Assembly (NCBI GenBank): GCA_039978895.1
Contig: JBDWAL010000029.1
Span: 203,671 to 267,670 of the forward strand
DNA length: 64,000 bases
Reading direction: 5' to 3'
Source of the DNA: Aliishimia sp039978895
Lineage (GTDB): Bacteria; Pseudomonadota; Alphaproteobacteria; Rhodobacterales; Rhodobacteraceae
Part shown: positions 34,874 through 44,081 of the stretch, piece by piece
Layout of the letters: each line of letters opens with the position of its first letter
Numbering within the stretch: the first letter of the stretch is position 1
The notes under the pieces: generated by a model
The model's database searches: none
Seen by the model: the letters and a program-made list of their open reading frames with translations, nothing else
What the model was told of the DNA's origin: nothing
Program-made: the position numbers and the translations under genes

Positions 34874-36896
34874 TCATCGTCAGTAGCTCATATTCGGCCA
34901 CAAGGGCATCATCCTGATTGGTCAGGGTTACATGCCAGCGTACTTCGCCGTATTCCTCATTGCGAGGAGTTTTCGCCTTCACCGTTAGACGGACTTTAAT
35001 ACTATCACCAGCTTGGACGGGTTTCATAAAGCGCAAATTGTCTAAGCCTGTGTTGGCAAGAACCGGGCCTGGGTCAGGCTGCACAAATAACCCGGCTGCA
35101 AAACTAAGCAGTAAATACCCATGTGCGACACGTCCCGGAAAGAACGGGTTTGCCTTGGCGGCGGCATCGTCCATGTGGGCGTAGAAGGTATCACCGGTGA
35201 AATGTGCAAACTGTTCGATGTCATCGAGTGTGATTGTCCGAGCCGGAGAATTCAAAGTGTCGCCAATGTCGACGTCATGGAAGGTACGTGTGAACGGATG
35301 CGGTTTTGAGGTTTCGGTTTTTGCACCCGGCACCCAATTGCTACCAATATGAGACAGGATTTCAGGGCTGCCCTGAATCGCCGTGCGTTGCATAAAGTGC
35401 AAAACCCCACGTATTCCGCCCTGTTCTTCGCCGCCGCCGGCACGCCCCGGTCCGCCATGAATCATATGTGGAAGGGGTGCGCCATGTCCTGTGGCCTCTG
35501 CCATGGAATCGCGGTTGTTGAAGTACAACCGCCCGTGAAACGCGCCGGATCCCAAAGCAACTTGCCGCGCGACTTCTGGATCATGGGTGATAACAGATGC
35601 CACCAAGCTACCTTGGCCTTTGTTCGTCAGCTCAATTGCATGTGGCAAGTCGCGGTAGCCCATGACTGTTGAGGCAGGTCCGAAGGCTTCAGTGTCATGC
35701 ACCCTTTCGGATTCGTCTGGATTGGCGCAATGAAACAGCATCGGTGGCAGGAATGCCCCTGGGTTGTCGGCAAGTTCGAAATCGTTGGGGTTGCCGAACA
35801 CGCGTTCGGATTCTGTGGCTAACAACCTGCATTTTTCCAACACGTCTCGTTTTTGAGAGCTTGATACGAGAGCGCCCATCTGCGTTGTTGCAGCTCGGGG
35901 GTCGCCAATTTTGACCTTGGACAAGTTTTTGCCGAGCTTGGTCAGAACCGCATCGACTTGCGCATCTGGTACAATGATGCGTCTGATCGCTGTGCATTTT
36001 TGACCGGCTTTGGCGGTCATCTCACGCTGAATTTCTTGCAAAAACAGATCGAATTCGGGCGTTCCGGGCACGGCATCCGGGCCAAGTATTGATGCGTTCA
36101 AACTGTCTTGTTCTGCTGTAAACCGCACCGAGTTTTCAAGAATATTCGGATTTGAGCGCAGCTTAAGTGCTGTATTTGCAGAGCCTGTGAAGGTTACGAC
36201 ATCCTGAGAACCGACATGATCCAACATATTACCAATGCCGCCGGCGACCAATTGCAAAGCCCCTGCAGGCAGCAGACCACTTTCAAGAATAATCCGAACG
36301 CAAGCTTCCGTCACATAGCACGTTGCGGTTGCTGGTTTGACGATCGCAGGCACCCCGGCAAGCCATGTCGGTGCCAGCTTTTCAAGCATACCCCAGACCG
36401 GAAAGTTGAACGCATTGATATGAACCGCGACGCCTTGCAAAGGCGTGCAGATATGACGCCCATGAAACTGGCCATCACGGCCAAGTTGCTCGGACGGACC
36501 GTCAAGATAGACATGGCCATCTGGCATCTCGCGCCGACCCTTGCTTGCAAAAACCTGCAAGGTGCCGATGCCGCCGTCGATATCAATTTTATGATCGCTC
36601 AACGTCGCGCCGGTCTCATAGCTCAGATCGTATAGCGTTTGGCGGTGCTCCCGTAGGTGCAAGGCAACTGCTTTTAGCATTCGGGCGCGGTCGTGGAACG
36701 TCATTTTGCGGAGTGCAGGACCGCCAACTTGGTTGGCCCAATCCAACATGTCGGTGAATGGTAGCGTGTCGTTTCCTGCTTGGGCAAATGGTTGTCCGGT
36801 GATCGCACTTTCGATCATGCGCGCTCCGGGCCCGGGCGCGAACCAACGGCCTGTTGCGTAGCTTTCGACGGCCCGAAGAGCGCTATCTGATGGCAT
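34863..36896 (-). CDS. paaZ: Bifunctional oxepin-CoA hydrolase / semialdehyde dehydrogenase PaaZ
   Basis: PaaZ opens the oxepin-CoA ring and oxidises the resulting semialdehyde in phenylacetate degradation. The 677 residues combine an N-terminal aldehyde dehydrogenase (about 1-520), with F-T-G-S-A-N-T-A and the catalytic cysteine region G-Q-K-C-T-A-I-R-R. The C-terminal part (about 535-677) is a MaoC-type hydratase, with F-A-H-F-T-G-D-T-F-Y-A-H-M-D and G-R-V-A-H-G-Y. It follows paaE by 30 bases and overlaps paaX. Confidence 0.96.
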   Translation of the reverse strand: MPSDSALRAVESYATGRWFAPGPGARMIESAITGQPFAQAGNDTLPFTDMLDWANQVGGPALRKMTFHDRARMLKAVALHLREHRQTLYDLSYETGATLSDHKIDIDGGIGTLQVFASKGRREMPDGHVYLDGPSEQLGRDGQFHGRHICTPLQGVAVHINAFNFPVWGMLEKLAPTWLAGVPAIVKPATATCYVTEACVRIILESGLLPAGALQLVAGGIGNMLDHVGSQDVVTFTGSANTALKLRSNPNILENSVRFTAEQDSLNASILGPDAVPGTPEFDLFLQEIQREMTAKAGQKCTAIRRIIVPDAQVDAVLTKLGKNLSKVKIGDPRAATTQMGALVSSSQKRDVLEKCRLLATESERVFGNPNDFELADNPGAFLPPMLFHCANPDESERVHDTEAFGPASTVMGYRDLPHAIELTNKGQGSLVASVITHDPEVARQVALGSGAFHGRLYFNNRDSMAEATGHGAPLPHMIHGGPGRAGGGEEQGGIRGVLHFMQRTAIQGSPEILSHIGSNWVPGAKTETSKPHPFTRTFHDVDIGDTLNSPARTITLDDIEQFAHFTGDTFYAHMDDAAAKANPFFPGRVAHGYLLLSFAAGLFVQPDPGPVLANTGLDNLRFMKPVQAGDSIKVRLTVKAKTPRNEEYGEVRWHVTLTNQDDALVAEYELLTMNAF

Positions 36897-36926
36897 GAAA
36901 AACCCCTGTCTGTCTCGCAGCGTTTA

Positions 36927-37994
36927 TTAGTGCTGGTCGTAATCCAAAATGAGCGTGTCGCTGAGCGCGTAACACTGGCACGTCAGCACGAAACCAGCAC
37001 GGACTTCATAATCTTCCAACGCGTGATTGGTGATCATTTCGGCTTCGCCCTTGATGACTTTCGCTTTGCAAGTCGAACAGACCCCAGCCTTGCAGGCAAA
37101 GGGCGCGTCCAAACTGTTACTCAACGCACCTTCAAGAACCGATTGATCTTTGGGCAGTGTGAATTGATGCGCAGTGCCATCAATGATCACAGTTGCATCT
37201 GTCCCCTTTGCACCCTTCGCGGCTTCTGCGCGTTTGGCTTTAGCAAGGCGACCTTGTTGGGACGCGCCAAAGAGTTCAAATTTAATTTGCTCTTTGGACA
37301 ACCCGTGATCCTTCAAAGCGCCTGCGATTGCGAGCATCATGGGTTCAGGTCCACATATGAAAGCGGTGTCCACGCTTTTCACATCTATCCAATGTTGGAA
37401 GAACGCAGCACATTTGTCGCCATCGACCCGACCAGAGAACAACTCGATATCTTGATCACCGGATTCCAGAACATGCAGGATCGTCAGGCGTTCCATGTAT
37501 CGGTTCTTGAGGTCTTCAAGCTCTTCGCGGAACATGATCGTGTTTGGGGCCCGGTTGGCATAAACGAGCGTAAAACGGCTGTCGGGTTCACGCATAAGCA
37601 CAGTTTTTAAGATCGACAAAACCGGCGTAATGCCTGAGCCGCCCGCAAACCCGAGATAGCTTTTGCCCTTGTTGGGCTCAATATCCGTGAAGAAGGTGCC
37701 CATGGGTGGCATTGCATCAAGCGTATCGCCGGGTTTCAAATCTTCATTGGCGAAGGTTGAGAACGCGCCGCCATCAACGCGCTTGATGCCCACTTGCAGG
37801 ACACCATCGTCCAATCCCGCACAGATGGAATAGTTGCGGCGGATTTCGGTGCCGTCAAAGTCGCGTTTAAACGTCAGATACTGGCCTTGTTTAAACGCGA
37901 ACATGTCGGCGTTCTTGGCTTTCAATGTGACGATAACCGCATCGCGGATCGTCTTGCGCACGTCAGTGACGGTCAGGGGATAGAATTGAGACAT
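36927..37994 (-). CDS. paaE: Phenylacetyl-CoA epoxidase reductase subunit PaaE
   Basis: PaaE passes electrons from NADPH to the PaaA di-iron oxygenase. The 355 residues have an FAD domain with R-R-N-Y-S-I-C-A-G (about 55) and an NAD(P)-binding domain. The C-terminal plant-type 2Fe-2S ferredoxin domain contains C-K-A-G-V-C-S-T-C and a final C-Q-C. It lies four bases after paaD. It is a soluble cytoplasmic subunit. Confidence 0.96.
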   Translation of the reverse strand: MSQFYPLTVTDVRKTIRDAVIVTLKAKNADMFAFKQGQYLTFKRDFDGTEIRRNYSICAGLDDGVLQVGIKRVDGGAFSTFANEDLKPGDTLDAMPPMGTFFTDIEPNKGKSYLGFAGGSGITPVLSILKTVLMREPDSRFTLVYANRAPNTIMFREELEDLKNRYMERLTILHVLESGDQDIELFSGRVDGDKCAAFFQHWIDVKSVDTAFICGPEPMMLAIAGALKDHGLSKEQIKFELFGASQQGRLAKAKRAEAAKGAKGTDATVIIDGTAHQFTLPKDQSVLEGALSNSLDAPFACKAGVCSTCKAKVIKGEAEMITNHALEDYEVRAGFVLTCQCYALSDTLILDYDQH

Positions 37995-37997
37995 TGA

Positions 37998-38468
37998 TCA
38001 GATACACTTAAAGTAATCGAAGGGTTCCAGACAGTCCGTGCAACGCCATTGAGCCTTGCACGGAGTGGAGCCAAACTGGCTGATTTTTTCGACAGCGCTG
38101 GAACCGCAAAGTGGACATTTGGAGGGGCCACCTGCGGGGCGAGGTGGTGCAATGCCATAAGCTTCGAGTTTGACCTTGCCGCTTTCGGACAACCAATCTG
38201 TGGTCCAAGGCGGTGATATTTGGCGTTTTAGAGCCACTTTTTCGATGCCATGGCTTTTTAGGGCAGTCTCAATGTCCATGTTGATCACCGCGGTCGCGGG
38301 ACATCCGGAATAGGTCGGGGTCACGGTGACTTGCAGCATATCATCAAGCCATTGCACGTCACGGATTACCCCAAGGTCGACCAGAGAGATCGCCGGTATT
38401 TCAGGGTCAGGTACCTGATCCAACCAGTGCATTATCTGGCAGACATCAGGTTTGGCCATCGTCACCAT
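37998..38468 (-). CDS. paaD: Phenylacetyl-CoA epoxidase maturation protein PaaD
   Basis: PaaD is a MIP18-like protein needed for an active epoxidase, probably for iron-sulfur assembly on PaaE. The 156 residues have a DUF59-like domain (D-P-E-I-P and T-P-T-Y-S-G-C-P-A) and a C-terminal cysteine cluster (C-P-L-C ... C-T-D-C). The frame is open to a TTG at 38486, but the ATG at 38468 overlaps the paaC stop and has a G-rich ribosome binding site. Confidence 0.93.
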   Translation of the reverse strand: MVTMAKPDVCQIMHWLDQVPDPEIPAISLVDLGVIRDVQWLDDMLQVTVTPTYSGCPATAVINMDIETALKSHGIEKVALKRQISPPWTTDWLSESGKVKLEAYGIAPPRPAGGPSKCPLCGSSAVEKISQFGSTPCKAQWRCTDCLEPFDYFKCI

Positions 38469-39211
38469 GACGCCCCCGGATAGCAACGTTGCAAGGTTTG
38501 CATCGTCGCAAGCATGTGGCCGAGATGTTCGCTATGCTGAGCGCCAGTGCGCCCGCCTTTGTGCGTGAAGCTACTGTCAGGAATTGTCAGGGTGGCTTCG
38601 GTCATAACTTGCGCCAACACTTTATCAAAGGCATCTCGTAAGCTCGCATTATCTGGCGCAATACCAGGCAGAGCTGCGTCAACCGTGTCCGTCAAAAACA
38701 TCTCGCCTACGTAAGGCCAAAGGCGATCTAACGCAGACTGCATCCGCGTTTGGCTTACTTCAGTACCGTCGCCAAGCGCAATTACAACATCTTGAGATCG
38801 CTCTAGATGGTAGGTGACTTCTTTTAGCGACTTGTCCGCAATCGCAGAGATTTGGTCGTCATCTGCCTGTGTCAGGGCCTGTAAGTAGAGCTTATGCCAA
38901 ACGTCAAATAAGAATTGGCGCATCATAGTCACTGCAAAATCGCGGTTTGGTTGTTCGACCAGAAGCAGGTTTCGAAACTCCCAAGCGTCCCTGAGGAATG
39001 CCAAGTCGTCTGCACTGCGCCCTTGATCTTCAATCTCAGCCGCGAGACCAAGCCAAAGCTGGGTTTGCCCGATCAAATCGAGCGATACATTTGCCAGCGC
39101 AATATCTTCTTCAAGCACAGGCGCCACCCCGCACCACTCGGATACACGATGTCCTAACACCAATGCGTTGTCGCCAAGGCGTAACAAGAATTCGACCTTC
39201 GCATCCATCAC
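38462..39211 (-). CDS. paaC: Phenylacetyl-CoA epoxidase structural subunit PaaC
   Basis: PaaC pairs with PaaA to form the structural core of the 1,2-phenylacetyl-CoA epoxidase. The 249-residue helical protein has the ferritin-like layout with R-L-G-D-N-A-L-V-L-G-H-R and D-E-A-like segments replaced, as expected for the non-catalytic subunit. The H-S-E-H-L-G-H-M-L motif near the C-terminus is typical. The genes on both sides overlap it. Confidence 0.94.
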   Translation of the reverse strand: MMDAKVEFLLRLGDNALVLGHRVSEWCGVAPVLEEDIALANVSLDLIGQTQLWLGLAAEIEDQGRSADDLAFLRDAWEFRNLLLVEQPNRDFAVTMMRQFLFDVWHKLYLQALTQADDDQISAIADKSLKEVTYHLERSQDVVIALGDGTEVSQTRMQSALDRLWPYVGEMFLTDTVDAALPGIAPDNASLRDAFDKVLAQVMTEATLTIPDSSFTHKGGRTGAQHSEHLGHMLATMQTLQRCYPGASW

Positions 39212-39492
39212 ATGTTGCCTATTTCTTCAGGGATATCGAAGAAGGTTGGGTGTCGATACACCTTGCTATCCGCAGGGTCATACAGCGCTTCTTTATTAGA
39301 TGGATCAGCCGCGGTGATCTGCGTGCTTTCCACGACCCAAATGCTCAACCCTTCCTTGCGCCGAGTATAAACGTCGCGCGCGTTTTTGATCGCCATTTCA
39401 GCGTCTGTGGCATGTAACGATCCAACATGTCGATGCGACATACCATGTTGACCACGGATGAAGACTTCCCAGAGGGGCCATTCACTAGACAT
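39208..39492 (-). CDS. paaB: Phenylacetyl-CoA epoxidase subunit PaaB
   Basis: This 94-residue small subunit stabilises the epoxidase complex. It starts with W-P-L-W-E-V-F-I-R and contains G-L-x-H-x-H-V-G-S-L-H-like sequence (here H-R-H-V-G-S-L-H-A-T-D) and the A-R-D-V-Y-T-R-R motif. It is three bases downstream of paaA and overlaps paaC by four. Confidence 0.95.
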   Translation of the reverse strand: MSSEWPLWEVFIRGQHGMSHRHVGSLHATDAEMAIKNARDVYTRRKEGLSIWVVESTQITAADPSNKEALYDPADSKVYRHPTFFDIPEEIGNM

Positions 39493-39495
39493 GAT

Positions 39496-40473
39496 TTACT
39501 CCGCCGCCATTTTTCGAGCACGTTTCTTTTCTGCGTGCGCAAGCATCCCATCACGGACCCAAGCCCCGTCGTCCCATGCCTTATTACGCGCTTCCAAGCG
39601 CTCAACAGAGCAAGGACCATTGCCGTTCAAGACATCAAAGAACTCGTTCCAATCGGGTTCAGAAAAGTCATACCCGCCTTTGTCTTCGTTCCATTTGAGA
39701 TGCTCATCTGGTACGGTCAAACCTAGGTACTCTGCTTGGGGTGCAGTCTGGTCGACAAACTTCTGGCGTAACTCATCATTTGAGTTCATCTTGATCCGCC
39801 ACGCCATGGATTGCGAAGAATGCACAGAGTTTTCATCAGAAGGACCAAACATCATCAGGGACGGGAACCAGAGGCGATTCAGAGCATCTTGCGCCATTTG
39901 CTTTTGGGCCTCAGTGCCGCTTGCCATCTTCATCATGATGTCGAAGCCTTGGCGTTGATGGAATGATTCCTCTTTGCAAATACGGACCATTGCGCGGGAA
40001 TAAGGACCAAACGACGTCCGCTGGAGAGGCACTTGATTCATAATTGCAGCGCCATCGACCAGCCAGCCAACCGCTCCCATATCAGCCCATGTCAGGGTCG
40101 GATAACTGAAGATCGAAGAGAACTTCATGCGCCCATCGAGCAATTGCCGGGTCAGGTCATCGCGCGTCACACCCAAGGTTTCGGCGGCGCAATATAGGTA
40201 CAAGCCGTGGCCAGCTTCATCCTGCACCTTGGCAAGGAGGATGGCCTTACGCTCCAATGTGGGCGCTCGCGTGATCCAGTTGCCTTCCGGCAGCTGACCC
40301 ACAATTTCGGAATGCGCGTGTTGCCCGATCTGACGGATCAAAGTTTTGCGATATCCGGCAGGCATCCAATCCTTTGGCTCGATCTTTTCGCCTGCATCAA
40401 TACGCGCTTGAAACGCCGCGAGCTTTTCGGGATCGTCGTTACTCGCTTCAGATTTGACCATCTGTGCATACAT
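39496..40473 (-). CDS. paaA: Phenylacetyl-CoA epoxidase catalytic subunit PaaA
   Basis: PaaA holds the di-iron centre that epoxidises phenylacetyl-CoA. The 325 residues contain D-E-A-G-H-G and the later E-E-S-F-H iron-ligand motifs in a ferritin-like fold. They end in the usual basic tail. It lies three bases after the thiolase gene and heads the paaABCDE set. It acts in the cytoplasm with PaaB, C and E. Confidence 0.96.
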   Translation of the reverse strand: MYAQMVKSEASNDDPEKLAAFQARIDAGEKIEPKDWMPAGYRKTLIRQIGQHAHSEIVGQLPEGNWITRAPTLERKAILLAKVQDEAGHGLYLYCAAETLGVTRDDLTRQLLDGRMKFSSIFSYPTLTWADMGAVGWLVDGAAIMNQVPLQRTSFGPYSRAMVRICKEESFHQRQGFDIMMKMASGTEAQKQMAQDALNRLWFPSLMMFGPSDENSVHSSQSMAWRIKMNSNDELRQKFVDQTAPQAEYLGLTVPDEHLKWNEDKGGYDFSEPDWNEFFDVLNGNGPCSVERLEARNKAWDDGAWVRDGMLAHAEKKRARKMAAE

Positions 40474-40476
40474 CGT

Positions 40477-41679
40477 TCAGACCCTTTCCAAAATAAGTGC
40501 AACACCTTGCCCAACACCGACGCACATCGTGCAAAGGGCGTAACGTCCGCCTGTGCGTTGCAATTGATAAGCTGCTGTCATCACAAGTCGTGCGCCAGAC
40601 ATCCCAAGAGGATGCCCAATTGCAATCGCCCCACCTTGCGGGTTGACGCGCGGATCATCGTCGGCAACGCCCAAGTCGCGTAATGTCGCGAGGCCCTGCG
40701 CGGCGAAAGCTTCATTGAGTTCGATCACGTCCATTTGGTCGATAGTCAGACCCGCCAGATCCAGAACCTTGCGACAGGCGGGAACTGGACCAATCCCCAT
40801 AACGCGCGGCGGCACACCTGCGGCCTTCATCGCGACAACCCGCGCCATTGGGGTCAAACCATTCTTTGCAGCGGCACTTTCTGAAGCAAGCAACAAGGCA
40901 GCAGCGCCGTCATTGACGCCAGATGCGTTGCCCGCCGTGACTGTCAAATCTGGGCCGTTGATTGGCCGCAGCTTCGCGAGTTGTTCTACGCCGGTGCTGG
41001 GACGTGGATGTTCGTCTTGGGCCACAATAAGCGGATCGCCTTTGCGCTGTGGGATTGTGACAGATGTAATTTCTTGAGCGAAGGCGTCGGCTTCGTGTGC
41101 AGCGGCCCAACGTGCTTGGCTGCGCGCTGCAAAAGCGTCTTGGTCTGCGCGGTTGATGCCCCAATCGGCTGCGACGTTATCCGCTGTTTCGGGCATAGAA
41201 TCGATGCCAAATTCGCTTTTCATTTTTGGATTCACAAAACGCCAACCGATGGTCGTATCATAGACTGTGTTGGCGCGTGAGAATGCAGCATCTGCCTTTG
41301 GCATGACAAATGGCGCACGCGACATGCTTTCAACGCCGCCTGCTATCACCAAATTAAGGTCGCCCGATTTGATGCCACGCGCTGCAAGCCCAACCGCGTC
41401 CATGCCGGATGCACATAGGCGATTGATGGTCGCGCCGGGAACGTCTTCTGGCAATCCAGCCAGCAACGCCGCCATGCGAGCGACATTTCGATTGTCTTCA
41501 CCTGCTTGATTGGCGCAACCGAAGATCACATCGTCAACGCTGGCCCAATCCACGCTGGGATTTCGTTCGATCAGGGCCTTGATCGGAAGCGAAGCGAGAT
41601 CATCTGCTCGAACAGAAGACAAACCTCCGCCGTAGCGACCAATAGGTGTCCGTTGGGCGTCGCAGATAAATGCAGTCAT
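40477..41679 (-). CDS. paaJ: 3-oxoadipyl-CoA / 3-oxo-5,6-dehydrosuberyl-CoA thiolase
   Basis: The 400-residue thiolase cleaves the final beta-ketoacyl-CoA intermediates to acetyl-CoA and succinyl-CoA. The nucleophilic cysteine is in N-R-L-C-A-S-G-M. The C-terminal motifs are G-G-A-I-A-I-G-H-P-L-G and C-T-M-C-V-G-V-G-Q-G. The sequence could equally be called PcaF; its place as first gene of the paa operon favours PaaJ. Other genes of the pathway (paaF, paaG, paaH, paaK and paaI) are not in the window. Confidence 0.93.
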   Translation of the reverse strand: MTAFICDAQRTPIGRYGGGLSSVRADDLASLPIKALIERNPSVDWASVDDVIFGCANQAGEDNRNVARMAALLAGLPEDVPGATINRLCASGMDAVGLAARGIKSGDLNLVIAGGVESMSRAPFVMPKADAAFSRANTVYDTTIGWRFVNPKMKSEFGIDSMPETADNVAADWGINRADQDAFAARSQARWAAAHEADAFAQEITSVTIPQRKGDPLIVAQDEHPRPSTGVEQLAKLRPINGPDLTVTAGNASGVNDGAAALLLASESAAAKNGLTPMARVVAMKAAGVPPRVMGIGPVPACRKVLDLAGLTIDQMDVIELNEAFAAQGLATLRDLGVADDDPRVNPQGGAIAIGHPLGMSGARLVMTAAYQLQRTGGRYALCTMCVGVGQGVALILERV

Positions 41680-42419
41680 AAAGTCCTCCTGTTCGCGATG
41701 TCACCGTAACTGGAAGCTCGATTCGATGCAAGGAAATGTTACTGTATCCTGATTTTTGGTCATTTTGTGTAACGTATCGGAATTAAAGACGGACGGTTTG
41801 TGCTAACCTCAAAGACAAATCAACCAAACAATCGTGCTATCACTCGGTTGGAAATCTGTGGCTTCAAGAGAACCTGACGGTCTTCGGGGAGTTCCATTCT
41901 CGATATGATCGTAACTGATTTGGAATGCAGGGCCCCAAACGGCTAGGAAAGATGGCCGCTAAAACCAGAATTGGTAAACTTCGCTGTAACGTATCTAGTG
42001 TTGTCCATCTGACATCTTATTTTGCTACCACGTCCACTCGAAGCGCGTTGAATTTGAGACATCCAAAGGTCGTTTCGTCAAGAAAGATGCGGCAATATTC
42101 CTTAACCAGCACATCGCCCATGTAGTCCTTTTGGACAACTTGCAATTGTCGTGCAGTTTTTGTCACATTGGAAGATTGGGTCGCAAGTCTTGGGTGTAGA
42201 TTTCGAACATGATGGAAACAATTGCTGGATTCATTGACTTAAACCACGCAACATAAAGCAGAACTCGCTGCCAGGATAGGAATCTAAAGAAAGGCAAGCT
42301 GGCTAATGCAACACGCGGTTTGACAATTTCGAAGGACTGCACGGGCTTTACGCATGGCCGTCAACATTCGAAGTCAACAGTAAGATTGCTAGGGACGTTC
42401 GCACAAATGGGAGGAAAGA
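41680..42419 (+). other. Divergent paa/PQQ intergenic region, no gene recognised
   Basis: These 740 bases must hold the promoters of the paa operon (leftward) and of the alcohol dehydrogenase operon (rightward). I see no convincing gene. A TTGACA at 42320-42325 has no good -10 at 17 bases. A strong GGGAGGA ribosome binding site lies just before the dehydrogenase start at 42420. One plus-strand stretch of about 66 open codons (roughly 41990-42190) has protein-like composition but no start codon. Confidence 0.5.
41737..41781 (-). promoter_or_regulatory. Candidate PaaX operator region
   Basis: Two related direct repeats, GTTACTGTATC (41738-41748) and GTAACGTATC (41769-41778), lie 30 bases apart, about three helical turns, 60-100 bases upstream of the thiolase start. 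This is where a repressor of the leftward paa operon would bind. The likeness to known PaaX sites is only loose, so this is a proposal. Confidence 0.3.
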
Positions 42420-44081
42420 ATGTTTAAAAAACTATTGATAGCGGCTGGGACGATGGCGTGTCTATCCGCTTCATCCGTGGTCGCCCAGTCGATGGCCGAT
42501 TTGAAAAATGACGGCGCGACGACAGGGGACATCCTGAATTATGGGATGAATTCACACCAGACGCGGCACAGTCCGCTGGACCAAGTCAACAAGGACAATG
42601 TCAAGCGTTTGGTTCCAGTTTGGAATTACTCTTTGAACGACTCGCGCGGACAAGAAACACATCCGCTCCTTCATGATGGCATGATGTACGTCACGACGCA
42701 TGCCTCCACGATGGCCTTAGACGCTGCAACAGGCCGTCAATTGTGGAAAACAGAAGTGGACTACCCGGCCGAAACACCTCGTGTTGCATGCTGTGGTATC
42801 GTGAATCGTGGAGTCGCGATATTTGAAGGAAAGATTTTCCGCACAACTTTGGATGCAAATGTTGTCGCCATGGACGCGAAAACCGGGGAAGAAGTTTGGC
42901 GAAGCAAGTCGATTGATTTCCGTAACGGATACTCGATGACAGTTGCACCCTTGATCGCAGATGGTGTTGTCATCGTTGGGGTGTCTGGCGGTGAATATGG
43001 CATTCGTGGTTATATTGAAGGCTATGATCCTAACACCGGCGAGCAATTATGGCGCACCTATACTGTTCCTGCACCGGGCGAAGCGGGTTCTGAAACATGG
43101 CCTGATGGTGATCAGTGGGAACGCGGTGGCGGACCAGCTTGGTTGACCGGAAGCTACGATGCCGATCTCAACATGGTTTATTGGGGCACAGGCAACGCGG
43201 CGAGTTGGAATTCCCAACTGCGTTTGGGGGACAATCTTTATACGGCTTCCATGCTCGCGCTGAACCCAAAATCTGGCGAAATTCAATGGCACTATCAGTT
43301 TACGCCAAACGATGCATTTGATTATGATGGTACCAACGAACCTGTTTTGACCGAATTGGATGGTCAGAAAGTTCTCATGCAAGCGAACCGCAATGGGTTC
43401 TTTTATGTGATCAACCGTGAAACTGGCAAGCTCATCGCAGCTAACAAGTTTGTTGATCGTGTGAACTGGGCTGATGGAATTGACATAGCGTCTGGCCGTC
43501 CGGTTGAATCCGACGTCTCCGAGAAACTACGCGCGGGCGAACAAGTTGAGTACTGGCCATCCGCATTAGGGGGCAAAAATTGGTCTCATATGGCGTTTGA
43601 CGGTGATCGCGGAACAGCTTTCATCAATACATTGAATGCCGGCTTGACCATGAAACAAGTCGAATCGCAGTACCGTGCCGGAACGTTCTATTGGGGCGCG
43701 GAATTTGCATTCGCATGGCCAGAAGGCCACCGTGGTGAACTGCGTGCAATCGATCCAACCACTGGTGATCTGAAGTGGAAATCTGAAACTGATGTTCCTC
43801 GTCTGGCTAGCATCATGTCGACGTCAGGTGGTCTTGTGTTCACCGGCGCTCAAACGGGTGAATTTGAAGCCTTTGATTCCGACACGGGTGAGAAGCTTTG
43901 GCAGTTCCAAACTGGTTCTGGGATCGTTGGTCAGCCTGTGGCTTGGGAAATGGACGGAAAACAATACGTCACGATCGCGAATGGCGGTGGCGGAGTTTAT
44001 GTCTTGTTCAGCGGAGACGAACGTCTTGCCTCAGTACCAGGTGGCGGTAGCATCTGGACCTTTGCTCTGATGGATGAATGA
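42420..44081 (+). CDS. PQQ-dependent alcohol dehydrogenase with lanthanide-type signature
   Basis: This periplasmic quinoprotein oxidises primary alcohols and passes electrons to cytochrome c. The 553 residues begin with a signal peptide (about 1-22, ending V-V-A-Q). They form an eight-bladed propeller of the methanol/ethanol family. The vicinal disulfide is C124-C125. Metal ligands are E192 and N259. The catalytic D301 is followed by Y302 and D303; Asp at +2 marks lanthanide-dependent enzymes, whereas calcium enzymes have Ala/Ser/Thr there. The overall sequence is closer to ExaA/PedH-type ethanol dehydrogenases than to methylotroph XoxF and is shorter than both. A strong ribosome binding site precedes it. 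It overlaps the next gene by four bases. No PQQ synthesis genes are in the window. Confidence 0.9.
   Translation: MFKKLLIAAGTMACLSASSVVAQSMADLKNDGATTGDILNYGMNSHQTRHSPLDQVNKDNVKRLVPVWNYSLNDSRGQETHPLLHDGMMYVTTHASTMALDAATGRQLWKTEVDYPAETPRVACCGIVNRGVAIFEGKIFRTTLDANVVAMDAKTGEEVWRSKSIDFRNGYSMTVAPLIADGVVIVGVSGGEYGIRGYIEGYDPNTGEQLWRTYTVPAPGEAGSETWPDGDQWERGGGPAWLTGSYDADLNMVYWGTGNAASWNSQLRLGDNLYTASMLALNPKSGEIQWHYQFTPNDAFDYDGTNEPVLTELDGQKVLMQANRNGFFYVINRETGKLIAANKFVDRVNWADGIDIASGRPVESDVSEKLRAGEQVEYWPSALGGKNWSHMAFDGDRGTAFINTLNAGLTMKQVESQYRAGTFYWGAEFAFAWPEGHRGELRAIDPTTGDLKWKSETDVPRLASIMSTSGGLVFTGAQTGEFEAFDSDTGEKLWQFQTGSGIVGQPVAWEMDGKQYVTIANGGGGVYVLFSGDERLASVPGGGSIWTFALMDE

Noticed and set aside
42320..42348. 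Promoter for the PQQ operon at TTGACA 42320-42325
   Set aside because: No acceptable -10 follows at 16-18 bases; the true promoter may be of another type.
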